Source of the DNA: Xenorhabdus doucetiae
GTDB taxonomy: Bacteria; Pseudomonadota; Gammaproteobacteria; Enterobacterales; Enterobacteriaceae
Assembly: GCF_000968195.1 (NCBI RefSeq)
Contig: NZ_FO704550.1
Span: 2,046,001-2,110,000 of the forward strand
Reading direction: 5' to 3'
Length of the DNA: 64,000 nucleotides
Position numbers and translations under genes: made by a program. The notes under the pieces are model-generated. The model saw only the letters and a list, made by a program, of their open reading frames with translations. It was not told the DNA's origin and did no database searches. This document shows, piece after piece, positions 45,526 to 55,777 of the stretch (positions within the stretch are counted from its first letter, which is position 1; every line of letters begins with the position of its first letter).

Positions 45526-45543
45526 AAGTATGAATACCTATTT

Positions 45544-45573
45544 AACCTTCCTGCGGGAACCCACAGGAAGGTT
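45544..45573 (-). promoter_or_regulatory. hairpin between hcp and tagH
   Basis: Perfect 10-bp inverted repeat (AACCTTCCTG / CAGGAAGGTT) with a 10-base loop just past the hcp stop. It has no U-run, so it may attenuate or protect the 3' end of the abundant hcp message rather than end the operon. Confidence 0.65.
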
Positions 45574-45594
45574 GTTAATGTTGGTTTATGTGCT

Positions 45595-46086
45595 TTATCC
45601 GACTTGATTGCTATAAGAATCCCATTCATAGCTGACTTCAGCGCCTTTAGAACCTGAGGCAAACTCTTGAGAGAAGTAGCTTTCTTTATGTTTTTGGAAG
45701 GCGATAAGAATAGAAGCATAAAAACCGCCATCCCCGTATGCCAGGCTGGATCGCGCGATCAAGGCATTGGTCAAGGTTAATGTATACCAAGGCTCTTGTT
45801 TACCTCCTTGCCGGCGTACATTCAGTTTCACTTCCTTGATATGTGTCCCTTTGACGAGATACTGGCGCAAGGTGATAGCCGATTTGTCAAACAAGATATC
45901 CAAAGACAAACCAGAAACGGACACGATACCTGCACCCAATCCAGTACCTTGAGTGGCATGATTGATACGATTAAGCACTTCCAGTGAAAACGATCTGACA
46001 GCAGTCCAATCTTTGAACTCGTTATCACCTGACTCCCCTTTAACATCAGTAAAATTAATATATGCATCAATGCCAGGAATAGACAT
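45595..46086 (-). CDS. hcp: T6SS tube protein Hcp (TssD)
   Basis: Structural Hcp of 163 residues from the ATG at 46086 (SIPGIDAYINFTDVKGES), the standard length. The fold is shown by EFKDWTAVRSFSLEVLN, LRQYLVKGTHIKEVKLNV and YTLTLTNALIARSS. The longer ORF from 46164 is rejected because Hcp proteins begin at this Met. It is preceded by a 167-bp gap after tssC and followed by a stable hairpin, suggesting separate or differential expression. Confidence 0.95.
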   Translation of the reverse strand: MSIPGIDAYINFTDVKGESGDNEFKDWTAVRSFSLEVLNRINHATQGTGLGAGIVSVSGLSLDILFDKSAITLRQYLVKGTHIKEVKLNVRRQGGKQEPWYTLTLTNALIARSSLAYGDGGFYASILIAFQKHKESYFSQEFASGSKGAEVSYEWDSYSNQVG

Positions 46087-46253
46087 AACTTCCGCCTTAT
46101 TAAAGTTGAATGAAATAATGGGGCCAATAAAAGCATTCAATAAATGCTTATTGGCGTTAAGCATAAAAATATATGCGTGTTGAAAATCAAAGATGGGTAG
46201 GAGGTTTTGGCTAGTAGGATGTTCTATAGGTAAAATAGCTTAATTCCTTAATA

Positions 46254-47756
46254 TCACGCTCCTTTTAATGAAGGTAATTTTGAAACCAAGCGCAGAGAAA
46301 CGGTCAAGCCTTCTAGCTGATAATGGGGACGCAGGAAAAATTTAGCCTGATAATATCCCGGATTACCTTCTACGTCTTCGACCTGAACCTCTGCGGCTGC
46401 CAGCGGTTTTCTTGCCTTGGTTCCTTGTGATGAATTGACGGGATCACCATCAACATAATTGATGATCCAATCATTCAGCCAACGTTCCATGTCAGAACGC
46501 TCCTGAAAAGTCCCAATTTTGTCGCGAACAATACATTTCAGGTAGTGGGCAAAACGACAACAGGCAAATAAATAGGGCAAACGAGCCGCAAGGTTGGCAT
46601 TGGCAGTGGCATCAGGATCGTAATATTCCGCCGGTTTTTGCAGGGACTGGGCGCCAATAAAGGCGGCCATATCCGTATTCTTGCGATGCAATAACGGAAT
46701 AAACCCATTTTTTGCCAACTCTGCCTCACGGCGATCGCTAATGGCGATTTCTGTGGGGCATTTCATGTCCACACCGCCGTCATCAGAGGGAAACGTGTAG
46801 CAAGGCAAGTTTTCCACAATACCGCCGGATTCTACGCCACGGATAGAAGTACACCAGCCATACAGTTTAAAAGAACGATTGATATTCACTGCCATAGCAT
46901 AGGCGGCGTTTGCCCAAGTGTAGTTATTGTGAGTGGGACCTTCGGTATTCTCCTCAAAATTGAAATTATCAACGGGGTTTGTGAGCGCGCCATAGGGGAG
47001 GCGGGAGAGGAAACGCGGTAGCGCCAACCCGATGTAACGCACGTCTTCGGATTCACGTAAGCTGCGCCAAGGCGCATATTCCGTGTTTTGGAAAATTTTT
47101 GTCAGATCCCTGGGATTGGCGAGTTCCTGCCAGGACTCCATTTGCATCACACTTGGTGAGGCGCCTGAAATAAAGGGGCAGTGTGCTGCCGCACTGATTT
47201 GTGCTATTTGGCGCAGCAGTTCAACATCCGGTGCCGTATGGTCGAAATAGTAATCTCCCACCAGGCAGCCGAAAGGCTCGCCACCAAACTGACCATATTC
47301 CGCTTCATAGATCTTTTTGAAAATCGGGCTTTGATCCCAACTCACCCCTTTGAAACGTTTTAGTGTGTTGCTCAATTCCTTTTTGGAAAGACACATCACC
47401 CGGATTTTCAGCATTTCATCAGTTTCGGTATTGTTGACCATATAATGCAAACCACGCCAAGCGCCTTCCAGGGTCTGGAATTCCTCATGGTGCAGAATAT
47501 GATTCATCTGTTGTGATATTTTGGCATCGATTTCAGCAATCAATGACTGGATAGTACGGTAGGTATCGCCAGAAATAGTGACCGTATTTTCCAATGCCTG
47601 TTGTGCCAGTGTCTTCACCGCATTTTCAACGGCACTGCGGGTATGATCACTTTGCGGACGAAATTCCTTATTCAACAAAGAGCTTAGTTCATCAGGGGTA
47701 TACTCTTTTGCGACTTGCGCTTGTTGAATTTGGGTTTCTTGTTCAGTTGAGCTCAT
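46254..47756 (-). CDS. tssC: T6SS sheath large subunit TssC (VipB)
   Basis: A 500-residue sheath protein that forms the contractile tube with TssB. Key blocks are LLNKEFRPQSDHTRSAVE, FQTLEGAWRGLHYMVNNTET, GGEPFGCLVGDYYFDH, LARLPYGA-like LSRLPYGALTNPVDNF and the C-terminal KFFLRPHYQLEGLTVSLRLV. The ATG at 47756 follows the tssB stop by three bases with a GGAG site; a TTG immediately before is less likely. Confidence 0.96.
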   Translation of the reverse strand: MSSTEQETQIQQAQVAKEYTPDELSSLLNKEFRPQSDHTRSAVENAVKTLAQQALENTVTISGDTYRTIQSLIAEIDAKISQQMNHILHHEEFQTLEGAWRGLHYMVNNTETDEMLKIRVMCLSKKELSNTLKRFKGVSWDQSPIFKKIYEAEYGQFGGEPFGCLVGDYYFDHTAPDVELLRQIAQISAAAHCPFISGASPSVMQMESWQELANPRDLTKIFQNTEYAPWRSLRESEDVRYIGLALPRFLSRLPYGALTNPVDNFNFEENTEGPTHNNYTWANAAYAMAVNINRSFKLYGWCTSIRGVESGGIVENLPCYTFPSDDGGVDMKCPTEIAISDRREAELAKNGFIPLLHRKNTDMAAFIGAQSLQKPAEYYDPDATANANLAARLPYLFACCRFAHYLKCIVRDKIGTFQERSDMERWLNDWIINYVDGDPVNSSQGTKARKPLAAAEVQVEDVEGNPGYYQAKFFLRPHYQLEGLTVSLRLVSKLPSLKGA

Positions 47757-47759
47757 CAA

Positions 47760-48290
47760 TTACTCCTTATCTTCAGTACCTTCTTCTGAAGCATGATCTT
47801 CAGGTTTTGGTGCTTCCGCCAAGGATTTCAGCAGGGCGGGGTTTTGCAATATTTCGGCAATCAGTTTTTCTGCGCCGTTTTTACCGTCCATATAAGAAAG
47901 CAGGTTTGCCAGTTGGGTGCGTGCTTCCAGCAATTGCGCCAAAGGCTCGACCTTTTTGGCGATGGCATCAGGTTGAAAATCTTCCATATTTTCGAAGGTT
48001 AAATCGATATTCAGTTTGCCATCACCGGTCAGGGTATTTTCAACCTGAAAGGCCGCCCTTGGCTTGATGGAACTCATGCGCTCATCAAAGTTGTCAATGT
48101 CAATTTCCAAAAATTTGCGATCATTGACGTCAGGTAAGGCTTCTACCGGTTTTCCTGCCAAATCGGCCATAACGCCCATAACAAAGGGTAATTGAACTGC
48201 CTTCTCTGAGCCGTAAAGCTCGACATCGTATTCAATCTGTACGCGTGGAGCACGATTGCGTGCAATAAACTTTTGTCCACTGGATTTCAT
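47760..48290 (-). CDS. tssB: T6SS sheath small subunit TssB (VipA)
   Basis: A 176-residue sheath subunit. It starts SSGQKFIARNRAPRVQIEYD and has VQLPFVMGVMADLAGKP, followed by KFLEIDIDNFDERMSSIKPR and a helical C-terminus rich in Leu/Glu. Its end KPEDHASEEGTEDKE is acidic. It is coupled to tssC (3-bp gap). Confidence 0.96.
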   Translation of the reverse strand: MKSSGQKFIARNRAPRVQIEYDVELYGSEKAVQLPFVMGVMADLAGKPVEALPDVNDRKFLEIDIDNFDERMSSIKPRAAFQVENTLTGDGKLNIDLTFENMEDFQPDAIAKKVEPLAQLLEARTQLANLLSYMDGKNGAEKLIAEILQNPALLKSLAEAPKPEDHASEEGTEDKE

Positions 48291-48351
48291 AACACCTTCT
48301 CCATGACTGGATTCACCGACAAATAAGTGAATGGATTAAAATAAAAAATGA

Positions 48352-49425
48352 TTAATCTGTATCAGGGGTATCATCAGGATGATTTGGACGGCCGAAAATG
48401 GTCTCAAGCTGATTTAACCCTTCTGGCACAAGATCGTAGATAATATTCATAAAATCGCGGTCAATCAGCCGTAGAATGCGATCAATCATTATCGGAGCCG
48501 GGTGGCTTGGCTCATGTTGAAGAAAATACGTTTTGGCTTTTTCCAATAAAATACGTGCATCATCACGGTGACTGGCTTCGACTTCGTGCCAATGAACCAA
48601 TGTCACGTTCTCGGAAGTTGCAAGGGTTGCTGCTGATGACGCCGTTTGTCCTGTTGCAGTTTTCGGTTTTATAAACGGCGCGGACTCAATGAGTTCTGTA
48701 TTGGCAGCATGTTCTGCGATACCACAAAACCCAATGATGGTATCCAGTTGTTTTAAAAACTGCGGCAATTCGGGGATATGGGTATCAGATAATTTGTGGC
48801 GAATAATTTCAGTCAGGGCAGTGAGTTGCTCGCGAATGGTGATGATTGCCAAGATCTCAGGGCTATTAGCTTGTTGTTTTAATTCATCCACTAATCGATT
48901 GCGTCCACCGGTATAACCTTTGATTTCGGTGACTGTACCGTTAAGCAGTAAGCAAACTTCCTGTAATGACAATTCTGTCGAAACACTTTTGAGTATCACG
49001 GTGTGTTGCGCTTTTAGCGTGCACGGGGAACCATCTTCGATCGCAGCCAGCGTGTTGAGACGAAACAGGGGATCATATTCACCATTAAACTCCAGTTTTG
49101 GCCACACATCTTGCCAATAACGCTCCAGCGTCTGACGGAGTAAATTCAGGCCATCGGCATAGCCACAAATTCCCCGTGTATTTAACCATGCCTGCATCAG
49201 GGCGATGATGACACGCAGATCTTTAGAACGGGACAGCAACTGAGTGGCTTTTTTTTCCACCTCTGTCCAGTTGGGCGGCTCAGCCGGGATAAGCACCTCA
49301 CCAAACTGTTGTTCTGGTTTTTCGATGAGGAACCGTTCTAATGCCAGAAATTCATCATCATATTCGAGGTCTTCCCCGCAGGGAAACTCCGCACTGATCG
49401 GAGTGAGTAAGGCATCAATATTCAT
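48352..49425 (-). CDS. tssA: T6SS cap/baseplate assembly protein TssA
   Basis: A 357-residue protein with an ImpA N-terminal domain: ISAEFPCGEDLEYDDEFLAL, then PNWTEVEKKATQLLSRSKDLRV in two halves and NTRGICGYADGLNLLRQTLE. The C-terminal part (~250-350) ends RLIDRDFMNIIYDLVPEGLN. TssA primes tube and sheath assembly. It lies between tssM and tssB. Confidence 0.92.
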   Translation of the reverse strand: MNIDALLTPISAEFPCGEDLEYDDEFLALERFLIEKPEQQFGEVLIPAEPPNWTEVEKKATQLLSRSKDLRVIIALMQAWLNTRGICGYADGLNLLRQTLERYWQDVWPKLEFNGEYDPLFRLNTLAAIEDGSPCTLKAQHTVILKSVSTELSLQEVCLLLNGTVTEIKGYTGGRNRLVDELKQQANSPEILAIITIREQLTALTEIIRHKLSDTHIPELPQFLKQLDTIIGFCGIAEHAANTELIESAPFIKPKTATGQTASSAATLATSENVTLVHWHEVEASHRDDARILLEKAKTYFLQHEPSHPAPIMIDRILRLIDRDFMNIIYDLVPEGLNQLETIFGRPNHPDDTPDTD

Positions 49426-49481
49426 GGTATTTTCAGCTTATATTCAGTTCACCGTGGTGATCTCGATCGTGGGGATATTGA

Positions 49482-52400
49482 TTATGCTGCTTGAAACAGT
49501 TCCGGGCTTGGGCACGAGAAAGCAGGGAAGTTAAACGGGCTAAAAACACTGTTCGGCGTAAATTCCAGTAACACTGTATGGCCACTGATATTAAACCCTG
49601 CCCGTAAGCTCATATCATCAGCATAAGTTGGGTTGCCGGTTTTGCCACGCCAGATTCGTTTGGCATGATCCAGTAGTCGGTTCAGTGCCCAGAAACCCGA
49701 CGTTGATAAGTTCGCGGTTGTACCATTACTGAGATTTAATTGAATGCGAACCAGATTGGTTTTAGCGGGTCCCGGCCAGCTAACGAGCTGTGAAAGTTGC
49801 GGGCCGTGGCTGTATTCTACTTTCTGTCCATCGACATCCAGTATCATGCTTAATATGTCATTATCCATGCTGACCGGGCGAACCATGACGCGAAATAATG
49901 GCGTCGGGGTTCCGGCGGTAAATAGCGTATCGCGGATAATCTGGGCTTGCTGAAAAGGTTTAAGCAACGCTTTTCCCCCCGGCAGGGATTTACCATTCAC
50001 GCCGGGCATAAATTGCCATGTTGGTTGCGTTGTATCGACCTTACCCACTAAATTTTTCTGGAAAAAACTGTCCATTAAACCGGTTTCGGGAGCAAACATC
50101 CGGGCCATGTCATCAGGCTTGATATCCTGCCGTGCGTTAGGCATCAGCGGATAGCGATGAGCAATGGCCTGGTTGCAAAAGCCACCAATTTCTGCATTGA
50201 GGTGCTTACCGACATTTTTCATGTCACTGAGCTGAGTATCGTGACTTGCGCCAACCGCGAGTGAGGAAACCATGCTCTGAAACGGCATGGGCAGCCGTTC
50301 CGATGTGGTTTGTAACTGCGTAATAATCTTACCGTCAGGCAAGGGCATCCCCGTATTGGTTGCATTTTGCACTGAGATTAAATACAGATATAACTCACCA
50401 ATTTCTTTTAAAGTTTTATCAAAAGGAATAATGGAACTGTTTTTATTGGTTCTTTTTGCCAATTCAAGAATGGGGGCAAAATGTTTTTCTATTTCTTGTT
50501 CGGGTTGCTGTTCCGGTAAAGATTGAGTGTTATAGGACAACATTTGTTTCGGGATCTGTCTGGGCACTAATTTCGAGGTTAATTTATTCGACTGATTCTT
50601 CACAAGATTGCTTTTCACAATATTATTGAGTTGCTTGATATTTGGGTTATTTTCATTCAGCGTGACATTCTTGCTGATATTAATTAAAAGATTGCGCATC
50701 GGGGAATCGGAAGAAGACAATAAACGTGCTGTACTGGCCCGTTGCTCTAAACTATCGATATTTCTTAAACGAATATCCGCTAAAAATTGATTCCACTGAT
50801 AGATGTAGTCATTAATATAAAATTGCTTAACGGAATATTTGATCTCCTTATCGGTCTGCTTTTTTGCATAAGTACCGTTTGCATAAGTACCGAGCACCCA
50901 GTTATCTTGTGAATACAACGTGGTGAGAAAAGTATTGAGGTTTTTTCCAATTCCTGTCTGATAACCCGCCGGTGTGAACATGCCCGCTATCCCCTCTGTA
51001 ATAGGCGCGTCACTGATACGTGAGAAAGCCAATTCAGCTTGAGGGCCGGCAAGGGTGTCCAGATTGACGGGAGATAAATTGGGATCATTCATTAACTTTT
51101 CTTTTAAATAGTTATAAGCGCGTTGTGCCGGTGGCAGGCTGCTGATTAATGCCTGTTTTTTTTCGACCAGAGCGTCATCAAAAATAAAGGGGGAAGCCAC
51201 AACGTGGTGATCTAACAATTGGCCGATATGTTCCCCAATTTGTTGCAACTGCTGTTGAGTGGTATCTGCATTTAAGTGGGTTTTTAAATACTGCATGATC
51301 CAGTTATGCAGAAATTTACCCTCATAATGTTTAGGCTGATATAACATTTGATAAGCCTTGAGCGTATTGTAACTTTTCTCTGCGTCCTCACTATTATCAT
51401 CATGCATCTGGTGGGTGATGATGATGGCTATTTGCGGCAGTAATAAAGTTTGCAGTGCTTTTCTGTACAGAGATTGGCTGGCATCACTGATTTTTTCACC
51501 GCTATACAGCCCCATCCGATAGGATAAAGGGGGATTTTCTAAAGAGAAATGCGAGCTTTTATCTAAATAGGCCAAATTGTTTAAAATGGGTAATAAGGCG
51601 TAAACATCATGGGACTCTTTTTTTAATTGTTCACCTTGTTTCACAATCGCCGGAATTTTGGCTTGGACTTCCAGTAAATAATTTTTGTTATTGCTATAGC
51701 TGGTCAAAAGTAAATTCGCCAACAATGCCAGTATGGCAACCGAAATAATATATCCCAATCCACCCAAAATGCGCTTGCGGTATACCCACCAGCGGTTATA
51801 ACCGGCAATGCCTGCTTCCTGAAAGATATTGTCCAGTAAATTTTTCAAAAAATAAGTTTGCCGGGTTGGGACAGGGGGAATCATTCCTTTACCATTTCCC
51901 CATGACATCGCATGGCTATTGTTATCTGTGGGTAACTGAAAAGTGTGGTTAAATTTTTCCATCACATGGTCAAATGGAGTCCCTTCTTGTGTCCCACTGG
52001 TGAAATACAGCCCTCGTGGATAATAGGGTATTTCAAATCCCGACCTGGCGAATACGATGTCAAGATATTGTGCAATCAGCGGGCGCAGGGACGCAATTTC
52101 TTGTGGGAATAGATAACTTTCGGCACATTGCCGTGGATTATGTCCGTTTAACAGAATAGAGGGTAATTCAGCCTCCAACCGCAATTGTAACTGGCTATAT
52201 CGTTGTTCAAAGATGCCATTCAGGTTGAACTCATTATTTTTATTCCATTTGCCTTGTGGAACCGAATCCCACGGGAAATTAAATCCCCAAATTTGCTCAC
52301 GGGCGTTTTTGTCAAAATGAGCGAAATAAGCACTAAATCCTTTTAATAAATCGGTTTTGGTGACCATGACATAAATAGGTAACCGTATCTTGAGTTGTTC

Positions 52401-53195
52401 ATGTAACTCTGACAGACGCCGGCGCAGCATATAGGCCTGTTGATCCCGTTTCTCCGTTGAAGGATTCAGTAAATCTTCCACATTAATCGTAATAATGACG
52501 CCATTAAGCGGTTGGCGGATACGGTATTTTTTCAACAACCAGATAAGGTTTTTCCATTCATCGGCATCTTGCTGGTGCACACTGTCCTGTGTGGTATAAC
52601 GGCCTGTGGTATCGAGCAGAACCGCCCTATGGGTAAACCACCAGTTACAGCTATCCCTGCCCTGCATACTGTACAGGGCGGATTGACCAAAATAGTCCGA
52701 CAGTGGAAAGTGCAGGCCGGAATTTGCCAGAGCGGTTGTTTTACCCGAATGAGGGGCACCGATAACCAGATACCAAGGTAATTGATAGATATATTGGCGG
52801 TTGAAGAAGTTTATCCAGCTCGGTTTATTTTTGTTGTATAAACCAGAAAAATAGGCTCTTTTCAATAACTTTGCCGCATCGGAAAAACGTTCTGCCAATG
52901 TAATAGAGTGTTCATTCTGCTGATTTTCTTGGTTTTCATCCTTGGTGATATTTAATTGCTTGGTCAGCTTTTGATTGATCCAGGATTGGTAAAACCGCGG
53001 TATTAGCTGAGTGAGTAACCAAATCACGAATAAAATAATAATGATAATAATGCGTGTCGTCATTGACGCAAAAGGAACCGAATTACCGACAGAAATAATA
53101 GGTCCAAAAAACCAGATAACGAAAGAGAAAGCGGTTATGCCGAGAAAACTCCAGGTTAATCGGCTGGTCATAAGAGAAAAGAGGGCATTCAGCAT
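49482..53195 (-). CDS. tssM: T6SS membrane-complex protein TssM (IcmF)
   Basis: Inner-membrane scaffold of 1,237 residues. Two N-terminal helices (~12-30, ~48-62), a cytoplasmic NTPase-like domain with Walker A GAPHSGKT (146-153), a third helix (~475-498), then a large periplasmic part ending in the beta-rich C-terminal domain that contacts TssJ. Family pieces include RRRLSELHEQLKIRLPIYVM and TKTDLLKGFSAYF. It is 3 bp after tssL. Confidence 0.96.
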   Translation of the reverse strand: MLNALFSLMTSRLTWSFLGITAFSFVIWFFGPIISVGNSVPFASMTTRIIIIIILFVIWLLTQLIPRFYQSWINQKLTKQLNITKDENQENQQNEHSITLAERFSDAAKLLKRAYFSGLYNKNKPSWINFFNRQYIYQLPWYLVIGAPHSGKTTALANSGLHFPLSDYFGQSALYSMQGRDSCNWWFTHRAVLLDTTGRYTTQDSVHQQDADEWKNLIWLLKKYRIRQPLNGVIITINVEDLLNPSTEKRDQQAYMLRRRLSELHEQLKIRLPIYVMVTKTDLLKGFSAYFAHFDKNAREQIWGFNFPWDSVPQGKWNKNNEFNLNGIFEQRYSQLQLRLEAELPSILLNGHNPRQCAESYLFPQEIASLRPLIAQYLDIVFARSGFEIPYYPRGLYFTSGTQEGTPFDHVMEKFNHTFQLPTDNNSHAMSWGNGKGMIPPVPTRQTYFLKNLLDNIFQEAGIAGYNRWWVYRKRILGGLGYIISVAILALLANLLLTSYSNNKNYLLEVQAKIPAIVKQGEQLKKESHDVYALLPILNNLAYLDKSSHFSLENPPLSYRMGLYSGEKISDASQSLYRKALQTLLLPQIAIIITHQMHDDNSEDAEKSYNTLKAYQMLYQPKHYEGKFLHNWIMQYLKTHLNADTTQQQLQQIGEHIGQLLDHHVVASPFIFDDALVEKKQALISSLPPAQRAYNYLKEKLMNDPNLSPVNLDTLAGPQAELAFSRISDAPITEGIAGMFTPAGYQTGIGKNLNTFLTTLYSQDNWVLGTYANGTYAKKQTDKEIKYSVKQFYINDYIYQWNQFLADIRLRNIDSLEQRASTARLLSSSDSPMRNLLINISKNVTLNENNPNIKQLNNIVKSNLVKNQSNKLTSKLVPRQIPKQMLSYNTQSLPEQQPEQEIEKHFAPILELAKRTNKNSSIIPFDKTLKEIGELYLYLISVQNATNTGMPLPDGKIITQLQTTSERLPMPFQSMVSSLAVGASHDTQLSDMKNVGKHLNAEIGGFCNQAIAHRYPLMPNARQDIKPDDMARMFAPETGLMDSFFQKNLVGKVDTTQPTWQFMPGVNGKSLPGGKALLKPFQQAQIIRDTLFTAGTPTPLFRVMVRPVSMDNDILSMILDVDGQKVEYSHGPQLSQLVSWPGPAKTNLVRIQLNLSNGTTANLSTSGFWALNRLLDHAKRIWRGKTGNPTYADDMSLRAGFNISGHTVLLEFTPNSVFSPFNFPAFSCPSPELFQAA

Positions 53196-53198
53196 GTC

Positions 53199-54422
53199 TT
53201 AGTTTCCTTGCATCGTTTGATTTACAGGAGAAACTAACAGTGTGATTTCGACTCGTCTGTTTTTGGCTCGGTTATCGGCGCTATTATTGGGAACCAACGG
53301 ATCGCTGGCACCTCTGCCTTCGGTTTTGACTCTTTCAGGTTGGTTCAGGTAACGTTGCAGTTCTTTTTTTACCGACTTCGCCCTTGCGAGTGATAAAGCG
53401 TAATTGGAGGGAAAACGGCGGGATTTAATCGGAATATTATCCGTATATCCGACCACCAGAATTTCTCCGTTAAAATGGTTCAACGCCTCAGCCACTCGCC
53501 TGATGACATCCAAATAACGGCTTTTGACCTGAATAGCACTGGTGTTAAACAAACCGTCTCCTTTTAATGTGATCACGCTCCTGTCAGGCAGGTCAGTGAC
53601 AGTCAATAATTCCTCCGCGACTTCCTCCCGCAGCATACTTTGCAGATTCAGGGGAGGGGGGACAGGCGGTGACACCCGATCGCTGACTACCAGATTGGGC
53701 AAATTAGTCTGGTAAATTTTTGCCAAAATAGGATTGACCATATCATTCAACCGCCAATTCAGGCTGATATACAGGATACCGACCAAAAAAATTAATATTA
53801 TTGTCGAGATCCACACCGGTAAGGAAAAGTGCCGGGATTTGATTGGTGCAGTAATGGCGCGTACTTTTTGTGATAATTCAGCGGGGTAACTCCCTCTCAT
53901 TGAACGTATTAACTGAAACAGGCGTTGTTTTACCGTTTCCAATTGGGTGCGGCCGTTATCCATCACCCGATAACGCCCTTCAAAACCCAGTTGGAGACAG
54001 AAGTTAATCAGTTCTAACAGGAACAAGTTATCCCTGGGATTTTGCGATAGCTTGGCTAATAGCTGGAAAAATTTTTCCCCTCCCCAGGTTTCATTGTGAA
54101 AAGTGACGAGCAGGCCACTGCCAGACCAAACACTGCGAACCCCCCAAGGTGTCAGGGCTGCCGCTTCATCCAGTGCGGTACATAAACAGTAGCGGGCACC
54201 GATGATCACGGCGTAGGGCAGTTTGGCCTGTTGGCATTCCACCTCAAATCGCCGGATTTCATTAATCAGTTGCTGGCGTAAATGGGCGGGATCAGGGTGA
54301 ACCGTTGAATGCCGGATCTGCGGGATGGTATTTAATAATGGATTGGCGGCAGAAACCAATGGGTTATGATTGGTATCACCAGAAAGCATGTCAGGTTCAG
54401 TTTTCTGCTTTTCCTGCATCAT
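53199..54422 (-). CDS. tssL: T6SS membrane-complex protein TssL with OmpA domain
   Basis: A 407-residue DotU-family protein. The cytoplasmic domain (~40-190) has VIIGARYCLCTALDEAAALT and FFQLLAKLSQNPRDNLFLLEL; one helix follows (~207-228, STIILIFLVGILYISLNW). The periplasmic part ends in an OmpA-type peptidoglycan-binding domain (~290-400: VVGYTDNIPIKS, NYALSLARAKSVKK, NRAKNRRVEITLLV). This makes TssL self-anchoring; no separate TagL is needed. It is 8 bp after tssK. Confidence 0.95.
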   Translation of the reverse strand: MMQEKQKTEPDMLSGDTNHNPLVSAANPLLNTIPQIRHSTVHPDPAHLRQQLINEIRRFEVECQQAKLPYAVIIGARYCLCTALDEAAALTPWGVRSVWSGSGLLVTFHNETWGGEKFFQLLAKLSQNPRDNLFLLELINFCLQLGFEGRYRVMDNGRTQLETVKQRLFQLIRSMRGSYPAELSQKVRAITAPIKSRHFSLPVWISTIILIFLVGILYISLNWRLNDMVNPILAKIYQTNLPNLVVSDRVSPPVPPPLNLQSMLREEVAEELLTVTDLPDRSVITLKGDGLFNTSAIQVKSRYLDVIRRVAEALNHFNGEILVVGYTDNIPIKSRRFPSNYALSLARAKSVKKELQRYLNQPERVKTEGRGASDPLVPNNSADNRAKNRRVEITLLVSPVNQTMQGN

Positions 54423-54430
54423 CGGCTGTG

Positions 54431-55777
54431 TTACCTCAATTTTTCCTGATTACGAACCGCCCAAAACTCGATATTCAGGCCAGGGAAATCACCGGCCAGA
54501 TGTAATGCAAAGCCGCTGGATTTTTCCATCTGCTTCCATAAATCCCCCTCTTTTTCCAGTTCGAAATAGACATAACCTGAATGCCAGGGGATCTGTCTGG
54601 GGACAGAGGGCATTGCCCGCAGTGAAATACCGGGTAATTGCAATTGAACTAATTCACGTATGCGGCCAACGGGGGCAATTTTCATTTGAGCCGGGAAGTT
54701 GTTCATCAGCATCTCATTCGCAACGTCAGCATGGACAGCCAGAATAAAGCTGAACACATGTATCATATTGGCGTCGGGTAACGTCGCAATATTTAAGCCG
54801 TGAGAGTATTCCGTTAATGGCAACTGAATCGCATGTTCTTCCAAAATGATTGATAACCCTTGGCGCAGTTGGAACATAAGTTGATTGAAACACTGCGTTA
54901 AATGGTCATGATCATAGCGAGGCAAATTCTCTTCCGGCACACGGTGTTGGGAAAAGGTCGCCAATTCAGTCGCAAATTGTAGCCATTCACTGAATAACCG
55001 TTCCGGATGCAGTAATGACAGATGCCGGATATGGTTCACTTGGCCGCTATAGCGGTTTAACAGTGACAGCAGAAGAAAGTCCATAATCTCAGAATCATTG
55101 TAGCGCCCCAACTGTAACAAGCGCTGGCTGATTTGTTGGCGGCGTTGTTCCAGTAAGTCCTGTATATCGTTGATAAAGCCGACGATTTGTGGGCTGGCAT
55201 GACTGTTGAGCAGCGGAGGAATAAATTGCGAATCAAGGTGGAGTTTCTTATCACTGGTTTTATTGATGACATGCACAATGCCCAATGCCGTCCATTCGGG
55301 CGTTAAATCAGATTCCAACATCAGGCGCAAACGCATTTTGCCGAATTGTACCGCAGCGTTGCCGACTGACATGGCATTAAAGTCATTGACTTCAACTTCA
55401 AAGCTGACAAAGCGGGCTAAAGAGTCACCTTTTTCACTGAAAATAACCTCTTCTTTCCCGCGCCGGAAAATGGGCAAGGCCAGAACAACATGAGTATCCG
55501 ACAGATTTTCACCAAGCTGTAACGGCGTAGGGGCATGGGTGGCATCAAAACTAAAGGGCGTTCCGTCAGGAAAAATACCGCTGGCGGAGGAAAGGCTGAC
55601 TTTACCTTGGTTGAGGAGTTTTTGATCTAATTCGAGCGACAAAAAACCCCAATAGTAAGGCGCTTGCGCTATTCCCCAGTCACGAATATAGGCTTCAAAA
55701 TAGTTTTCCGCCTGCTGAAAGTGGTGAGGGCGTAAAAACATCCCTTCCGTCCAGATCACTTTTTCTGATTTATTCAT
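54431..55777 (-). CDS. tssK: T6SS baseplate-membrane connector TssK
   Basis: A 448-residue trimeric connector (ImpJ/VasE family). It starts MNKSEKVIWTEGMFLRPHHF, the family hallmark, and has IYFELEKEGDLWKQM-like VYFELEKEGDLWKQMEKS near the end. The ATG at 55777 is chosen because it overlaps the tssJ stop (ATGAATAA) and matches homologues; an upstream ATG adds eight atypical residues. It links the TssFGE baseplate to TssL/TssM. Confidence 0.95.
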   Translation of the reverse strand: MNKSEKVIWTEGMFLRPHHFQQAENYFEAYIRDWGIAQAPYYWGFLSLELDQKLLNQGKVSLSSASGIFPDGTPFSFDATHAPTPLQLGENLSDTHVVLALPIFRRGKEEVIFSEKGDSLARFVSFEVEVNDFNAMSVGNAAVQFGKMRLRLMLESDLTPEWTALGIVHVINKTSDKKLHLDSQFIPPLLNSHASPQIVGFINDIQDLLEQRRQQISQRLLQLGRYNDSEIMDFLLLSLLNRYSGQVNHIRHLSLLHPERLFSEWLQFATELATFSQHRVPEENLPRYDHDHLTQCFNQLMFQLRQGLSIILEEHAIQLPLTEYSHGLNIATLPDANMIHVFSFILAVHADVANEMLMNNFPAQMKIAPVGRIRELVQLQLPGISLRAMPSVPRQIPWHSGYVYFELEKEGDLWKQMEKSSGFALHLAGDFPGLNIEFWAVRNQEKLR

